A stretch of DNA of 64,000 nt, from the NCBI GenBank assembly GCA_027563935.2, contig CM050449.1:87272371-87336370 (forward strand). Reading direction: 5' to 3'. Shown here piece by piece: positions 34,632 through 45,710 of the stretch. Below the pieces are notes generated by a model. The model had not been told where the DNA came from, ran no database searches, and saw only the letters and a list, made by a program, of their open reading frames with translations. The position numbers and the translations under genes were made by a program. Every line of letters starts with the position of its first letter. The stretch's first letter is position 1. Source of the DNA: Costus lasius (lineage: Eukaryota > Streptophyta > Magnoliopsida > Zingiberales > Costaceae).

Positions 34632-36862
34632 TGTTAGGGAATGCCGGGTGTAATTTAAAATTTTGCAGTCCCAGGACGCAGCGGAAGAAGCATTACACCC
34701 GAAACACATTCCGGTCCCAAGGATCCATGCGAGAGAGAGAACACAAGGATGTGTTAGGGTTAGTACCTTTATTGCTTGTTAGGATGAAGGTGCCAAGTTG
34801 AAGACGCTCAAGTGCTCGTCCTCTACAAGTATCCACGCGTCGACTCCTTGATCGTTGCTCCCTTCCACGCTTGGTGCTAGCCTCGGGAAGAGAATCAAGC
34901 CTTTGTCACTCTCTTCAAATCTTGCGCCACCTCCAAGGTAGAAGCGCCAAGAAGAGATGTGGAGGAAGATGATGCGCCAAGTACTTCCTTATTCTTCTTT
35001 GCTTGCGCCACCTCCAAGGTGCGCCTATGGCCAAGGAACGATGAGGGCTCGTGGCAAGAAGACACCACCAAGCACAAAGAATCCTTGCACCAGAGAAGAT
35101 GAGAAGAAGAAGAAGGACTTGCGGCTACAAAGAGGAGGAAGGTTGCGCCACCTTGATGTTGTCGCCCTTTGCCCTTGCTCACACCTCCAAGGAATCGAAC
35201 CAACCACCAAGAGGGGGCGGCAAGGGTCCTATTAATAGGACAAGAGGCGGCAAGGGCAATGGCTAGGATCATGCCAAGTGGGCGGCTAGGATAAAGGAGT
35301 CTTGAGGTAAGGAAAGTCTCCAAGACTTTACCATAAACCTCATTCAACCTATCCTAATTTGCCCAATGGCCATATCAGCCCAAGATATGCCTTAGAGGCA
35401 TGCATTCCATCCAAGGAGAAGGGCTAGGCGCAACATCCATGAAGAATTCGGCTAGGGTGGTTTCTTGGGAGAAATTAGGGTTTGAGGTAAGGTAAGTCTC
35501 CAAGACATTACCATATTCCTCACCCTACTATCCATATGCGCCCAAGAACTTCCCATAAAAGTTCTCAAGCCATATCAGCCCCAAGACTTGCCTTAGAGGC
35601 AAGTATTCCATCCAAGGAGCAAAGGGGGAGGCGCCTAATGCTTCCTTATGAAGCAACATGCGCCCACTTCACCCCATTATGCCCTTGGCGCCAATGGGGT
35701 ATAATTCTTCCCCATTATACCCTTATTTGCTTATACTTCTTCATGATAACTAATTATTGGGCCTCATTGGATAATGGGCTAGCCCAAACTTCATGGCATG
35801 AGTTGATTAAGCCATTGGATCCAATCCAATGCAACCCTAATCCAAATGTGACCAATCTAGGTCAATTTCGGGTCAACCTGCCAAAAATGAAGTTTGGCTC
35901 CAATAACTTTCTTCCAACTCATCAGGCCCATTGGCGCTGATGAAATCTTCCAAATGGATCCAAGTTATCCAATAACTTGATCCAAAGGCTTTTGATTAAA
36001 GCAACGTCAAGAGTCTATTGCGTGTGACCCCGTAGGATCCATATGACGATGGCAATGATGTAAACATCATAAGTAGTGAGGGGTATCTAGCAACACATCA
36101 CTACTACCCATGTCATAGGACTTAAGTCATTATGGCAATAACTCCTAACAAGCAACGAGGATTCCCATTGCATTACAGATCCCTTTGCCTAAACTGATAT
36201 CCTGCCATTGGATTAGTCTCAAGTTTATTATCCAATGCATTGGTCATGACTCAACAAGTGTGGCCACACTCTCCTGTCATGCACCAATAAGGTGGGGCGC
36301 CCCGAGGTGGATATCATGCTTCCTCGGAAGGAAGGGGCAAATCCTACTATTGGTCATCCATGTCTCTATATGACTTATGACATGCCCAATGACAGTCGTT
36401 TTAGTCCCCCAATTACGGAGAGACGTAAGACTGTATCAAAGCATACCCATCATCAAATCTAGACATGAATACCTCAAGTCTAAGGATCAATGCAAACCTC
36501 TTGCATGTGAGATTGACTCGTTGACTAGACAAGTCAATCCTCATGGTGGATCACTCCAGTGCATCCAATGCACCTGTATGTCTGCGTTACTGTGCCCCGC
36601 ACCTAACCAGCCCATACACCAGTCTCACATGTACCAAAGCTGTCCCATATCTGCTAAGGTACCTTGTCTGGGGATAGCTTATGAGAATGGATCCAATCCA
36701 AACTCCTGAGACATTATTTATGCAACTCAATACATCAACGCAGGTAGAGAAGTCTGCATAATAACGACCATGCCTATATAAAAAGTAATAGTTCTATCAA
36801 AGTACATTCAAACAATGCCTGACCATGTCCATACATTGGTCTTTAGGGCATATACACCAACA
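34632..36862 (-). mobile_element. 5' LTR of the copia element
   Basis: 2231 bp, the same length as the 3' LTR and differing at seven sites seen by eye. Minus-strand TGTTGGTG...CCTAACA termini. Target duplication AAAAG follows at 36863-36867. Confidence 0.93.
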
Positions 36863-36867
36863 AAAAG

Positions 36868-37767
36868 ATCAGATTTTTGGAGGGTTCGGGAGCTTGGAAG
36901 CGGACGAACACAAGGGGCGGTGGCGATAAGGGTGACGACTTGATTTCGAAGCATATTCCGGCGAGATTTCACATGAATTCGACGATTGATCCTTCAATCC
37001 TCATCTCCAGACTGAGGAGAAAATGGTTTCATCATCCTTTTTGTGATTTCTTTGCGATTCTTATGAGATCTTTCTTGTTCATCAAAAACATGTATTCTCT
37101 TGACAACATGAGCGAGTAGATATCTTTTCGGGATTGATTGGGCGTAACCCACTGATTTACATGGATTGATTTATACTTTTACTCTTTTAATATAATTTTA
37201 TCTTCCTGATTTGATTGAAATTGCATGTATCCCGTGATTTACCCTGGCCAAGTAAATTTACGTCTTAGACGTTGTGAGAAAGACCGAGAGGTGAATCGCT
37301 AACGCCCGATCTATTTCGATTAAACCTACGAATCCGATCACGAGAGTAGTTCGAATTCGTTTGAAGGAATTAATCTACTTTTCATAGAACTTAAGAGATC
37401 TAGTTAGGTTAACTGTCACGAGAGTAGGGGGTAAATCTAATTAGATACCATATCATGCTCCGGGAGGAAGTGATATGTACCTTAGGAAAAGTACCTTTCA
37501 GGATAGATAAATTTATTTACTGAGTTATTTTTTTACATGATTTATGTTTATCAGTGTGGTGAACTCATGAATTCCCGATGCTTTAGAATTCAAGTCCCTT
37601 AAAAGCTGTTTCTGAGTTTGCGTCGTGCTTAGAAGTTTGAACAACCAAATATTGATTCCGCCTAAATTCAAACATATCAAGAAGTCAGTACTTAGCAACG
37701 TAGTCCTCGTTGGGAACGATATCTTTTTATTACTTCGATAAATCCGTGCACTTGCGGATCACTATCA
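36868..37767 (+). mobile_element. 5' LTR of element C, second part
   Basis: Resumes with ATCAGATTTTTGGAGGG right after the copia target duplication and runs to CACTATCA. Matches 46265-47164 with few differences. Holds the R/U5 hairpin row: 37326-37356 (one mismatch in the stem), the TTAGGTTAAC hairpin near 37405-37440 and the CATATCA/TGATATG hairpin near 37447-37476. Confidence 0.9.
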
Positions 37768-37773
37768 AGTTTT

Positions 37774-37791
37774 TGGCGCCGTTGTCGGGGA
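37774..37791 (+). other. Primer-binding site (tRNA-Asp) of element C
   Basis: TGGCGCCGTTGTCGGGGA: one mismatch to the tRNA-Asp complement, six bases after the LTR. Confidence 0.9.
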
Positions 37792-37903
37792 CTACGAATA
37801 GTTAATATTGACTAATTGATAAGTTAGGAGATTAGGCATTTTTCTTTTCTTTTGCCATTAATTTTTACTGTTCTTTTCTTTTTACTATTTACTTACACGT
37901 TGT

Positions 37904-39145
37904 ATGCCTAGAATTTCTCGTGCAGGTGCTTTGCTTCCAGAAGACCCTGAAATTGAGCGCACCTTTCGCCTTCGGAGGAGATTGCAATTTGAAACCAAAA
38001 AGATCTCTAAGGAAGGAGAGATGGTGGCAAACCAGAACAATCAATCTTTGAGGGACTTCGCGGCACCAAACATACAAGGGTTCAATTCTAGCATCGTTCG
38101 ACCTAACGTAGAGGCGAATAACTTTGAGTTAAAGCCAACGCTGATGACGATGGTCCAGCAAAATCAATTTGGGGGTTCCCCAAATCAGGATCCAAATCTT
38201 CATTTAGCTGTTTTTCTTGAATATTGCGACACTGTAAAGGTTAACGGAGTTTCATCTGACGCGATTAGACTAAGATTATTCCCTTTTTCTCTCAGGGATC
38301 GCGCCAGAGCTTGGTTGTACTCGATGCCAGCAGGATCCATCACCACGTGGGAAGAGCTATCTAAGGCATCTCTGAATAAATATTTCCCACCGAGCAAGAC
38401 TGTCCAACTGCGCAACAGAATCACAGCCTTCGCACAACAAGAGGGAGAATCACTTTATGACGCCTGGCAACGCTTCAAGGAACTCCAGCGCATGTGCCCA
38501 CACCACGGACTTCAGGAATGGGTTCTAATTCACATCTTCTACAATGGATTGGATTATAACACCAGATTGATGGTGGACGCTGCGGCTGGAGGGACGATCA
38601 TGAGCAAAAACTTGGAAGAAGCAACTGTTCTACTCGAGGATATGGCCATGAACCATAACCACTGGTCGAGTGAGCTTCCACGGGATTTGGTAAGTACCAC
38701 AATGATCCCTTGACAACACTGGCGGCAAAGGTAGATTCCTTGGTCCAGAAGTTCAATTCTTTATCTTTTCCATCGAGTGTGGTTAATGCAGTCTCTTATG
38801 AGGTATGTGGTGTAACAGGACACAACTCGTCTGAATGCCAAATCATGGCTTCATCACAAGAGGAGTTTAATCAGGAGCAAGCCAACGCTGTGGGGAACTA
38901 CACTCAGAGACCTGCGAATGATCCTTATTATGCAACCTACAATCCCGGGTGGAGGAACCACCCTAACTTGTCCTACAAGAATAATCAAGGGCAAGTTCCT
39001 CCTCCATATTCTTAGTAGAATAACAGGGCACCACCGGGTTATCAACAAAGGCAATACGGGCAGCCTTCTAAATCTAACTTTGATTCCATGCTGGAAGTTG
39101 TTATGAAGCAACAAAAGAGGACCGACGACCTTGCTGACCAGATCA
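37904..39145 (+). pseudogene. Element C gag
   Basis: ATG 37904: MPRISRAGALLPEDPEIERT, FRLRRRL, NNFELKPTLMTMVQQNQFGG, then the gag core WEELSKASLNKYFPPSKTVQ, RNRITAFAQQEGESLYDAWQ, FYNGLDYNTRLMVDAAAGG. The frame is intact for 269 codons to 38713. A one-base shift near 38680 then leads into the frame 38710-39015 with the zinc knuckle CGVTGHNSSEC. Two adjacent TAG stops at 39013-39018 stand where QQ would be expected (each CAG to TAG). Much better preserved than gag of B. Confidence 0.88.
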
Positions 39146-39161
39146 GCAGCTGACATCTTGT

Positions 39162-40202
39162 GTGGAAGCCCTGACTACCCACAACAAGATGTTGGAAAAC
39201 CAGATTGCACAGCAAGCCAGTACAGCTAACAGACCTACGGGGAGACTACCGGGACAACCTGAGATGAATCCCAGGGAGCATGTTAACGCGGTTACGATGA
39301 TGAGTACCGAACACAATGAGACACCTGGAGAGCCCAATGAAGAACCTATTGATCTATCTGCAAGCAGCGCTTTCGATCAAGAAATTTGTGAGGAGGAAGT
39401 GAAGGAGGAGAAATATGTAGGCCCACCTGCATATGTCCCTCCAATTCCTTTTCCCCAGAGGTTACTTAGGACAGACCAGAACAAACCCGATAGTGGTAAG
39501 TTTGAAGCAAAGAAAAAAAGGGTAAGCAAGAACATCGAAATAACAAAGGTAGGAGACCCTGGTGATATTTTAATTTCATGCCAAGTTGGTGAGTTTTCTG
39601 TAGAAAATGCTTTATGCGACATAGGAGCTAGTATTAGCTTGATACCCGCATATTTAATTGAGGAAGTAAGTAGTGGAAAACTTAGACCCACCGAGATGTA
39701 TGTTCAATTTGCTAATGATTTCGATCAACAACCAATTGGGATATTAGAGAATGTAATAGTTAAAATAGATAAATGTTCTATTGTTACTGACTTTATGGTT
39801 GTTAACATGAAGGAAAACGCTAAGTTCCCTGTCATTCTAGGAAGACCATTCTTAGCAAGCACATGAGCTATAATTGACATGTTGCATGAAAAGCTTACTT
39901 TGAACTTGAATGATAGCAAGTTGATATTTGATTTTTCATCAGAAGCTAAAAGAATTAATTTTGCAGGTGCCGGTAAAGCTCCAGGGGTGAAAGAGAACAA
40001 ATTTGATAAAGGAAGTGATTTTGAAGTCGATAGACGTCTCTCAAAAAATTGGGAAAAGCATAAAAAGGGGGGATCTAAGGAGGCTGAGACATGGACACTA
40101 CCTAGAACTATAAAGTTAAATCTGTACAATGAACAAGAAAGGTGTCAGGAGCGACAATTGCCAATTATTCACTGCGCCTTGTATCCACCAGAAGAGTCAT
40201 GA
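39162..40202 (+). pseudogene. Element C gag tail and protease; pol absent after it
   Basis: Opens with the coiled coil THNKMLENQIAQQ, then VGPPAYVPPIPFPQRLL, and a protease: ENALCDIGASISLIPAYLIE and NAKFPVILGRPFLAST, with DIGA in place of D(S/T/L)GA. A TGA at 39864-39866 interrupts it, and the same frame continues to 40202 (AIIDMLHEKLTLNLNDSKLI...). The text then ends and the GGTCAAGCTAA motif follows at once. No RT, RNase H or integrase is present anywhere in C. Confidence 0.85.
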
Positions 40203-40212
40203 ACACTATCTT

Positions 40213-40260
40213 GGTCAAGCTAAGGACCATATACAAGCGCTTCCTGGGAGGCAACTCAGC
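40213..40260 (+). other. Conserved post-pol motif in element C
   Basis: GGTCAAGCTAAGGACC, then AAGCGCTTCCTGGGAGGCAA. Third-class match to 3935-3986 and 47814-47848. Its place directly after protease sequence marks the right edge of the pol deletion. Confidence 0.8.
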
Positions 40261-40484
40261 GGCTCTGAATTTTCATTAATTTCAGCATATCTTTCTATTT
40301 TAGTTTTGAATTTTTCTTTATAAACCCTAGGAGTAGTTTCTCAATTTTTATTTTGTTTTAAGCTTTCTCGATGTTATTTGATGAACTGTTATATATGGAA
40401 ATTCTTCTAAAATTCAATATTTTATGTGCAGGAATTTTTCAGAGATTTTTAGGGATTTTTTTGATGAAAAGCCAAGTCAAATCG

Positions 40485-40660
40485 CGACATTTACGGGTGA
40501 AGCCGTAATTATCGCAAAGCCGTGATTCGACTATGATGGAGTTTACTAGTTACTGTATGCGAAGGCGAGTTTACGGCCCAAGCCGTGACATGTTTACGGG
40601 CCGTAAGTTCTTACGATTTAAACCTCACGGGCGGCTTACGGTTTACGTTTACACTCGTAA
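40485..40660 (+). promoter_or_regulatory. U3-like palindromic module upstream of ORF3 in element C
   Basis: Contains ACGGGTGAAGCCGTAATT at 40493-40510, identical to the LTR U3 word at 46045-46062 and 27477-27494, followed by further inverted ACGG/CCGT words such as TTTACGGGCCGTAA. Element B has a shorter version at 48018-48060 in the same relative place. It may be an internal promoter or enhancer for the third ORF; that role is inference. Confidence 0.45.
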
Positions 40661-41046
40661 ACTGTTGATTTTTGATGATTCCTCTCGCGAGCGGCGACGA
40701 AACCTTTCCACCCACCTTCCTCCACTTTCGGCGAGTGATTTCTAGCCATTCCCCATCGGATTTCTGCTGAAGATCATGGAGAATCGCCGCTATTCGCCGC
40801 TGTCGCCAGGGTCCATTTTTCGCCCGATTCAAGCCCGATTCGCGCACAGATCCATGAGTTTTCCTTGCTCAATCCCGAGATTCGTCATTTGCACCTAGAT
40901 TACATACGCCTCGTTTCAATTTGGAGCCATTAGATTGGACTTTTGGATCAAGTTTTTGCGTCGTGTTCACGGTCTACTCTTGTAGTTACTGTAGCATCAC
41001 GATTTAGCGTTGATATTGAATATAGTTGGATCATTAGATTGACATT

Positions 41047-43921
41047 ATGGCACCAAGGAGATCTGTGAGGTCTAGGCCCTATGGGGCAGTGATAAAGAGT
41101 AGATATCCTGGACTAGAGCCACGCTACGTGTATAGGGTGATCCCCGGGAGTTGTCTGCAGATATTCGAGCTCATTGTTTATCCAGACTCGGAGCCTGAGA
41201 CCCACGCATAGACATCAGAGGCTCTGAGGACAACTCTGTTGGTGTATATGCCCTAAGGACCTAATTCTGGTCCTTTTCTTGTACTACTTGACATTGATAT
41301 TTATATTATACTGGCATTGTCATTATCATTATTTGTTTACATCTGCGAACATGTACTTATATGATAATGTCCCTGGAGACAGATTGGATCTGTGCTCAAA
41401 CTATTGTCCCTAGTCAATGTACCTTAGTGGATATGGGACAGCTATGGTACTTGTAAGACTGGTATATGAGTTGGTTAGGCACGAGGTGCTAACGCAAGCA
41501 TATGGGTATATCAGTGGTAGATATACTGGACCGACCCGCTGTGAGGCAATGACTTGGTGTCACGAGTTATCCTCACAAGTGATAGGAGATGCATTGATCC
41601 CTTGACTTGAGGTCATTGGCCATTCTATGTGGTTAGGGATATGCTTTGATACAACCTAACACCTTGCCGTAGTTGGGAAGTAATAACGGTTGTCATTGGG
41701 CATGTCACGACCCATATGAGAAGGTCAATGCACAGACATAGGATTTGCCCCTTCCTAAGGGAAGCATGATATCCATGGAGCTCCTCTATGGTTCTATGAC
41801 TGAAAGTGTATGGCCATACCCAGGTTAGACCTGATTTAGTCATAGCCATGAGATTGGATAGAAACAAGTGGTGACACACTTGGCCAATCGGATATCAGTT
41901 CGGCAAAGAGACTGTAATGCATCCGTACCTGGTTGCGATGATGGGGATGTCGATGTCGATATCCATTCTGATGACTTGGGTAGCAGCGATGCACTGCTAG
42001 GTGCCACTCACTGCTTGTGGTGACCATGGGTCAGCACTGCCAACGTCAGAGGAACCTACAGGGTCGCAGTTGTGGAGACCTTAGAGACCATTATCCCCAG
42101 TTGTGGAGACCTTAGAGACTCCAGTGGCACCCCCAGTGTCTGCACCTATTGTAGCGGAGATGAATCGTTCGGCGGAGACACAGACCGATGCTATGCAGAT
42201 GGATGTGGAGGGTTCCACTATGCTAGTACCTCCTGCAGATGTACCGTAGTCTGCTACTACCACTGATATTCAGGTCATGGAGGAGGACACTCCGCGTGAC
42301 GCAGCACAGACTCCAGAGATTGCATCACCCCCCTTAGCCCAAGGAGACCTGCCTGTCCCTGAGGCTAGTACACCCATATTACCAGATCAGGAGGAGGCAT
42401 CACCTGAGATATTTGCGGATTTACTAGAGATATCAGTAGACATACCGGAGCTCCGCTCTTCACCATCGATTGCACTTGAGTCTTCTACGACTCCTGAGAC
42501 AGTTCCACCGCCAGTTTCTGAGATACCGCCGATGACACAACCAGCACTACCACCAGTATCAGCACCAGAGGTTCATTTGCCTTCACCAGAGCCATCATCG
42601 GGGCATTCTCCAATTGTATCGCCAGTGCCATCATCACCTGAGTCCTCCCCTGCTTCACTAGAGACTATTAGTCCAGAGAGGAGACGAGCGCGATCACCGC
42701 CTCCTGTCCTTACTCCTTATCCACGTCAGATCCGTCATAGGAGTAGAGAGGTTGAGAGGAGGTACCGAGCTCTGTCCACTCGAGGAGTGATTAGCACCCG
42801 GTATTGGGACGACTAGGTACTGCAGTCCTTAGGATTGTTCAACGACATCTAGTGGATGTTCGCGAACATAGGGTGGCAGGATTTTTATCATCAGAGACAT
42901 GCTACTTACGTATAGCTGACCTTGGAATTCTTCAATACTGTTCAGATTACACTGAGGAACCATGATGACGAAGACCCAGGGAGGATGTCATTCTGGTTAG
43001 GGAACCGGGACCATGTACTTACTTTGGACCAGCTGAGTCACATTTTTGGATTCCCCGCGGATGGGACTAGATACCACCCCCGTGAGTTTTCTGAGGGAGC
43101 ATTTTGGCGAGATATCTCTACTGAGGGGAGGTTTGACCCTAGGACTGCCAGAGCCTCACATTTGTCCAGCCCGGTCTTTAGATATATACACCGAGTTTTG
43201 GCACACACCATCTTCGGGCGGGCAGAGAGTGATGGCATGGTCAGGTCTACAGAGCTATACTTTCTATGGGCCATGTTGAGAGGTTTCAGAGTTAGCACTA
43301 CATTTTTCCTGATGAAGCAGATCCAGAAAGCCGCTAGAGCTCGGAGAGGAGTCCTTTTTATGGGAGGCATGGTTACCACGATTGCCCTTGCCCTCGGTAT
43401 TGACCCTTCAGGGTTGGACGAGGCAAAGGGTAACCCTAGATTAGACATGGACGCGTGCATTGCCATTAAGATGATTACGAGACTTGGTAGCTCATACCAT
43501 CTTTTGTTCAGGCACACAGACGTTACTATGAGGCTGCCGAACATGAACCGCACTACGGTTCGTGTTCAGCAGAACTGGATCGTGGATCCCACACGTGGGG
43601 GAGGTCCTAGAGAGGCAACTTCACCTCCATCACCGCCGAGATCTACAGAGCACATTCCTCCAGTCGATCCATCAGCCGCTGATCGACTGTCTTCATCTGC
43701 CAGACCGACCATTTCAGCACGATCAGATCCTTCATTAGAGCAGATGCGAGCCGAGTAGAGAAGGATGCGCGACGACATATCGTGACTTGAGCAGGGACAG
43801 TCGAGGGCACTCGACTCTTTACGCGCGATAGAGGAGTTATTACGGTGTCGTCTCCCATCATCATCGACTAGATGTACCAGAGACGAGGAGGACTCCGAGC
43901 ACACAGAGACTGATTGATTGA
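41047..43921 (+). pseudogene. Athila-type third ORF (env-position ORF), multiply interrupted
   Basis: Athila elements carry an extra frame between pol and the 3' LTR, often called env-like or ATHILA ORF-1; its function is not established. It starts MAPRRSVRSRPYGAV at 41047 and is cut by a copia LTR piece (41237-42068). It resumes in a Pro/Ser-rich region (42277-42816) and a conserved part (42922-43758: DHVLTLDQLSHIFGFPAD, VFRYIHRVLAHTIFGRAESD, GMVRSTELYFLWAMLRGF). Stops in frame: TAG at 41209, 42247, 42814, 42850, 42913 and 43756, and TGA at 43783. All are one C-to-T change from CAG or CGA. No transmembrane or signal segment is evident. Confidence 0.8.
41237..42068 (+). mobile_element. Truncated copia LTR inside ORF3 of element C
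   Basis: Begins TGTTGGTGTATATGCCCTAA in plus orientation and follows the solo LTR at 13850-15785 (read in reverse) closely, to GGAACCTACAGGGTCGCA, then stops about midway. No target duplication can be assigned because the 3' part is deleted. Immediately after it, a 20-base word GTTGTGGAGACCTTAGAGAC occurs twice with a 31-base period (42069 and 42100). Confidence 0.85.
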
Positions 43922-45710
43922 TTTTGTGAGTATTGTGTTTCATTTTTACGCACTTTGCAGCTATGTTTCGATTTTAAGCATGTGATCTCACAATTATCTC
44001 ATCCATGCACAGGATCTAGTAAACTCGTTGCCGATGCGACCACACACAAGTCTTTTATTATTCATTTGTGTGTGCGTTGTATTGGGATATTATGTGATTC
44101 ATTTGGATATTTTACATTTGACTTGGCATTATATATATTAGATGGTATTTGACCTCTAGGATGCTGAACATGATATGGTTGTGATGGTTTTGCGTACATT
44201 TGGTATTCATTCAATGTCTGATGAGTTCTATGATGATTTTGGATATTCTGTTGATGAGGTTATGCATTTGAGAGCTATTCTAATACATATGCGTGATATT
44301 TAGAATGAATAGTAACCGAGTTTGGCAAACTGTGATTTGATTGATAAAAACTAGGCGGTATTTGATATCTGAAGGATGATTCCCATGTATAAATTGAATA
44401 TCTTGGATGTGGTATATTTTGCGGATTTTTCTGAGTTGTGTTTCTTATTTTTGATATAACTGTACAAGGTCTCGTTAACAAATACAAAGGGAACTCATGC
44501 AAAAATCTTTCTGAAATTCTTCATTGATTTAATATTTCCACACATGCAACAATTTAAGTCTAGGGTGTCCCTTCATGATTTTCTTTTTCCTTCAAAAGCT
44601 TTAAAGATTGAATTTTGAATGTTTATGATTGTTAAGGAATAATCAAATTTGTTTTATCCTTAATTCTAAACTTAGGAAACATCTTGAGTGATTGATTTGA
44701 TGACTTAGGGAAATTTTGAAATTTCATGTAGACTTAAATTGTTGAGTAAATTCAATTTTGGTATTTATAAAATGCATATGTGAATTGTTATATGTTCATA
44801 TGACACATGTATGGTATCTTTATACTTAAAGTTTAATTTATCTGTTTCTGCTTGATGGAAATTTTTATGAATAGAATTTGGTGATATTTATTTAATTGAG
44901 ATTTGCTCCAACTCCTCTAGTTGAGTGATCTTAAGTCATGAGTTATATTATACCATTGTTTGGTATATTTTAAATTTGTTGTGATCAAGTAACAGAGGGA
45001 GAACTTTTAAACAAATATCTATCCCTCTTGTAGAAAGATCAAGAACGATTTAAATACCATGCCACTAACCGGCTTCCTCCAAAAAAAAGAAAAAAAAAGA
45101 GAAAAAAAAAAGAAAAGACTCCTCTACTTGGCACTATTAAATCTGATAGTGGTACCTAAGACATGAGTTGAAGTCTAATAAAAAATATATATATAAAAAA
45201 AAGAGAGAGAAAAAAAATGGAGAAAAAGAGAAAGCTGTATGTCAAGTGGACAACTCCGCTGACTTTGAGATTGAGATTATGAGTTGTATTATACTACTTT
45301 GTGGTATACTTTAAACTTGTTATGATGCTGACAGTAATAGCATATAACAGTTTAAAGACCAAATTGCTTTAAAAATCTCTTATCTCTAACATCACTGAAA
45401 TTCTTGAAGTAGAAATCCTGTCTGTTAAGTGAAATGGATTTATTAAAATGAAAGTATCTGATATTTAGTGTGTGTTGAATGGATGTTATGACATGAATTG
45501 TGAATTTTATCTTTCTTGTATTGTAACCTCTTGGAATTTATCTCTATTATGATTTTTCTTGAATTACTTGAGTTTGAAAAGTTAATTACTTAATTTGTGG
45601 ACTAAGGATATTATTAGGGGCAAAAACAAATGAGTGTTCCTTATCTTTACATTCTCCATACATATCGAGGTATTGCTTGAGGACAAGCAAAATTCTAAGT
45701 CTAGGGTTTT
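43922..45710 (+). other. 3' non-coding region of element C with two A/G tracts
   Basis: AT-rich, without coding. Two purine runs (45079-45118 and 45179-45235) lie between imperfect direct repeats (about 44908-44988 and 45250-45333, sharing GAGTT(A/G)TATTATAC and GGTATA(T/C)TTTAAA). The expected polypurine tract next to the LTR is weak (AAGTCTAGGGTTTT at 45697-45710). Part of it (44325-44475) is also found in element B at 48070-48222. Confidence 0.7.

Larger units (their letters stand above)
27697..36862 (-). mobile_element. Young Ty1/copia element with decayed interior
   Basis: 9166 bp on the minus strand, flanked by AAAAG (27692-27696 and 36863-36867). LTRs at 34632-36862 (5') and 27697-29927 (3') are both exactly 2231 bp, and I see seven differences between them, all transitions. 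The primer site TGGTATCAGAGC (initiator tRNA-Met) lies one base inside the 5' LTR, and a purine run AAGTGGGAGAT borders the 3' LTR. The interior has only broken gag and pol. Lineage within copia not assigned. Confidence 0.93.

Noticed and set aside
42922..43758. Viral envelope gene
   Set aside because: The position is env-like, but the sequence matches the Athila third ORF family and shows no signal peptide or membrane segment; the function is not established.
42247..43785. TAG codons in ORF3 read as programmed readthrough or recoding
   Set aside because: Seven stops, including one TGA, scattered without shared context and all of C-to-T type; decay explains them better.
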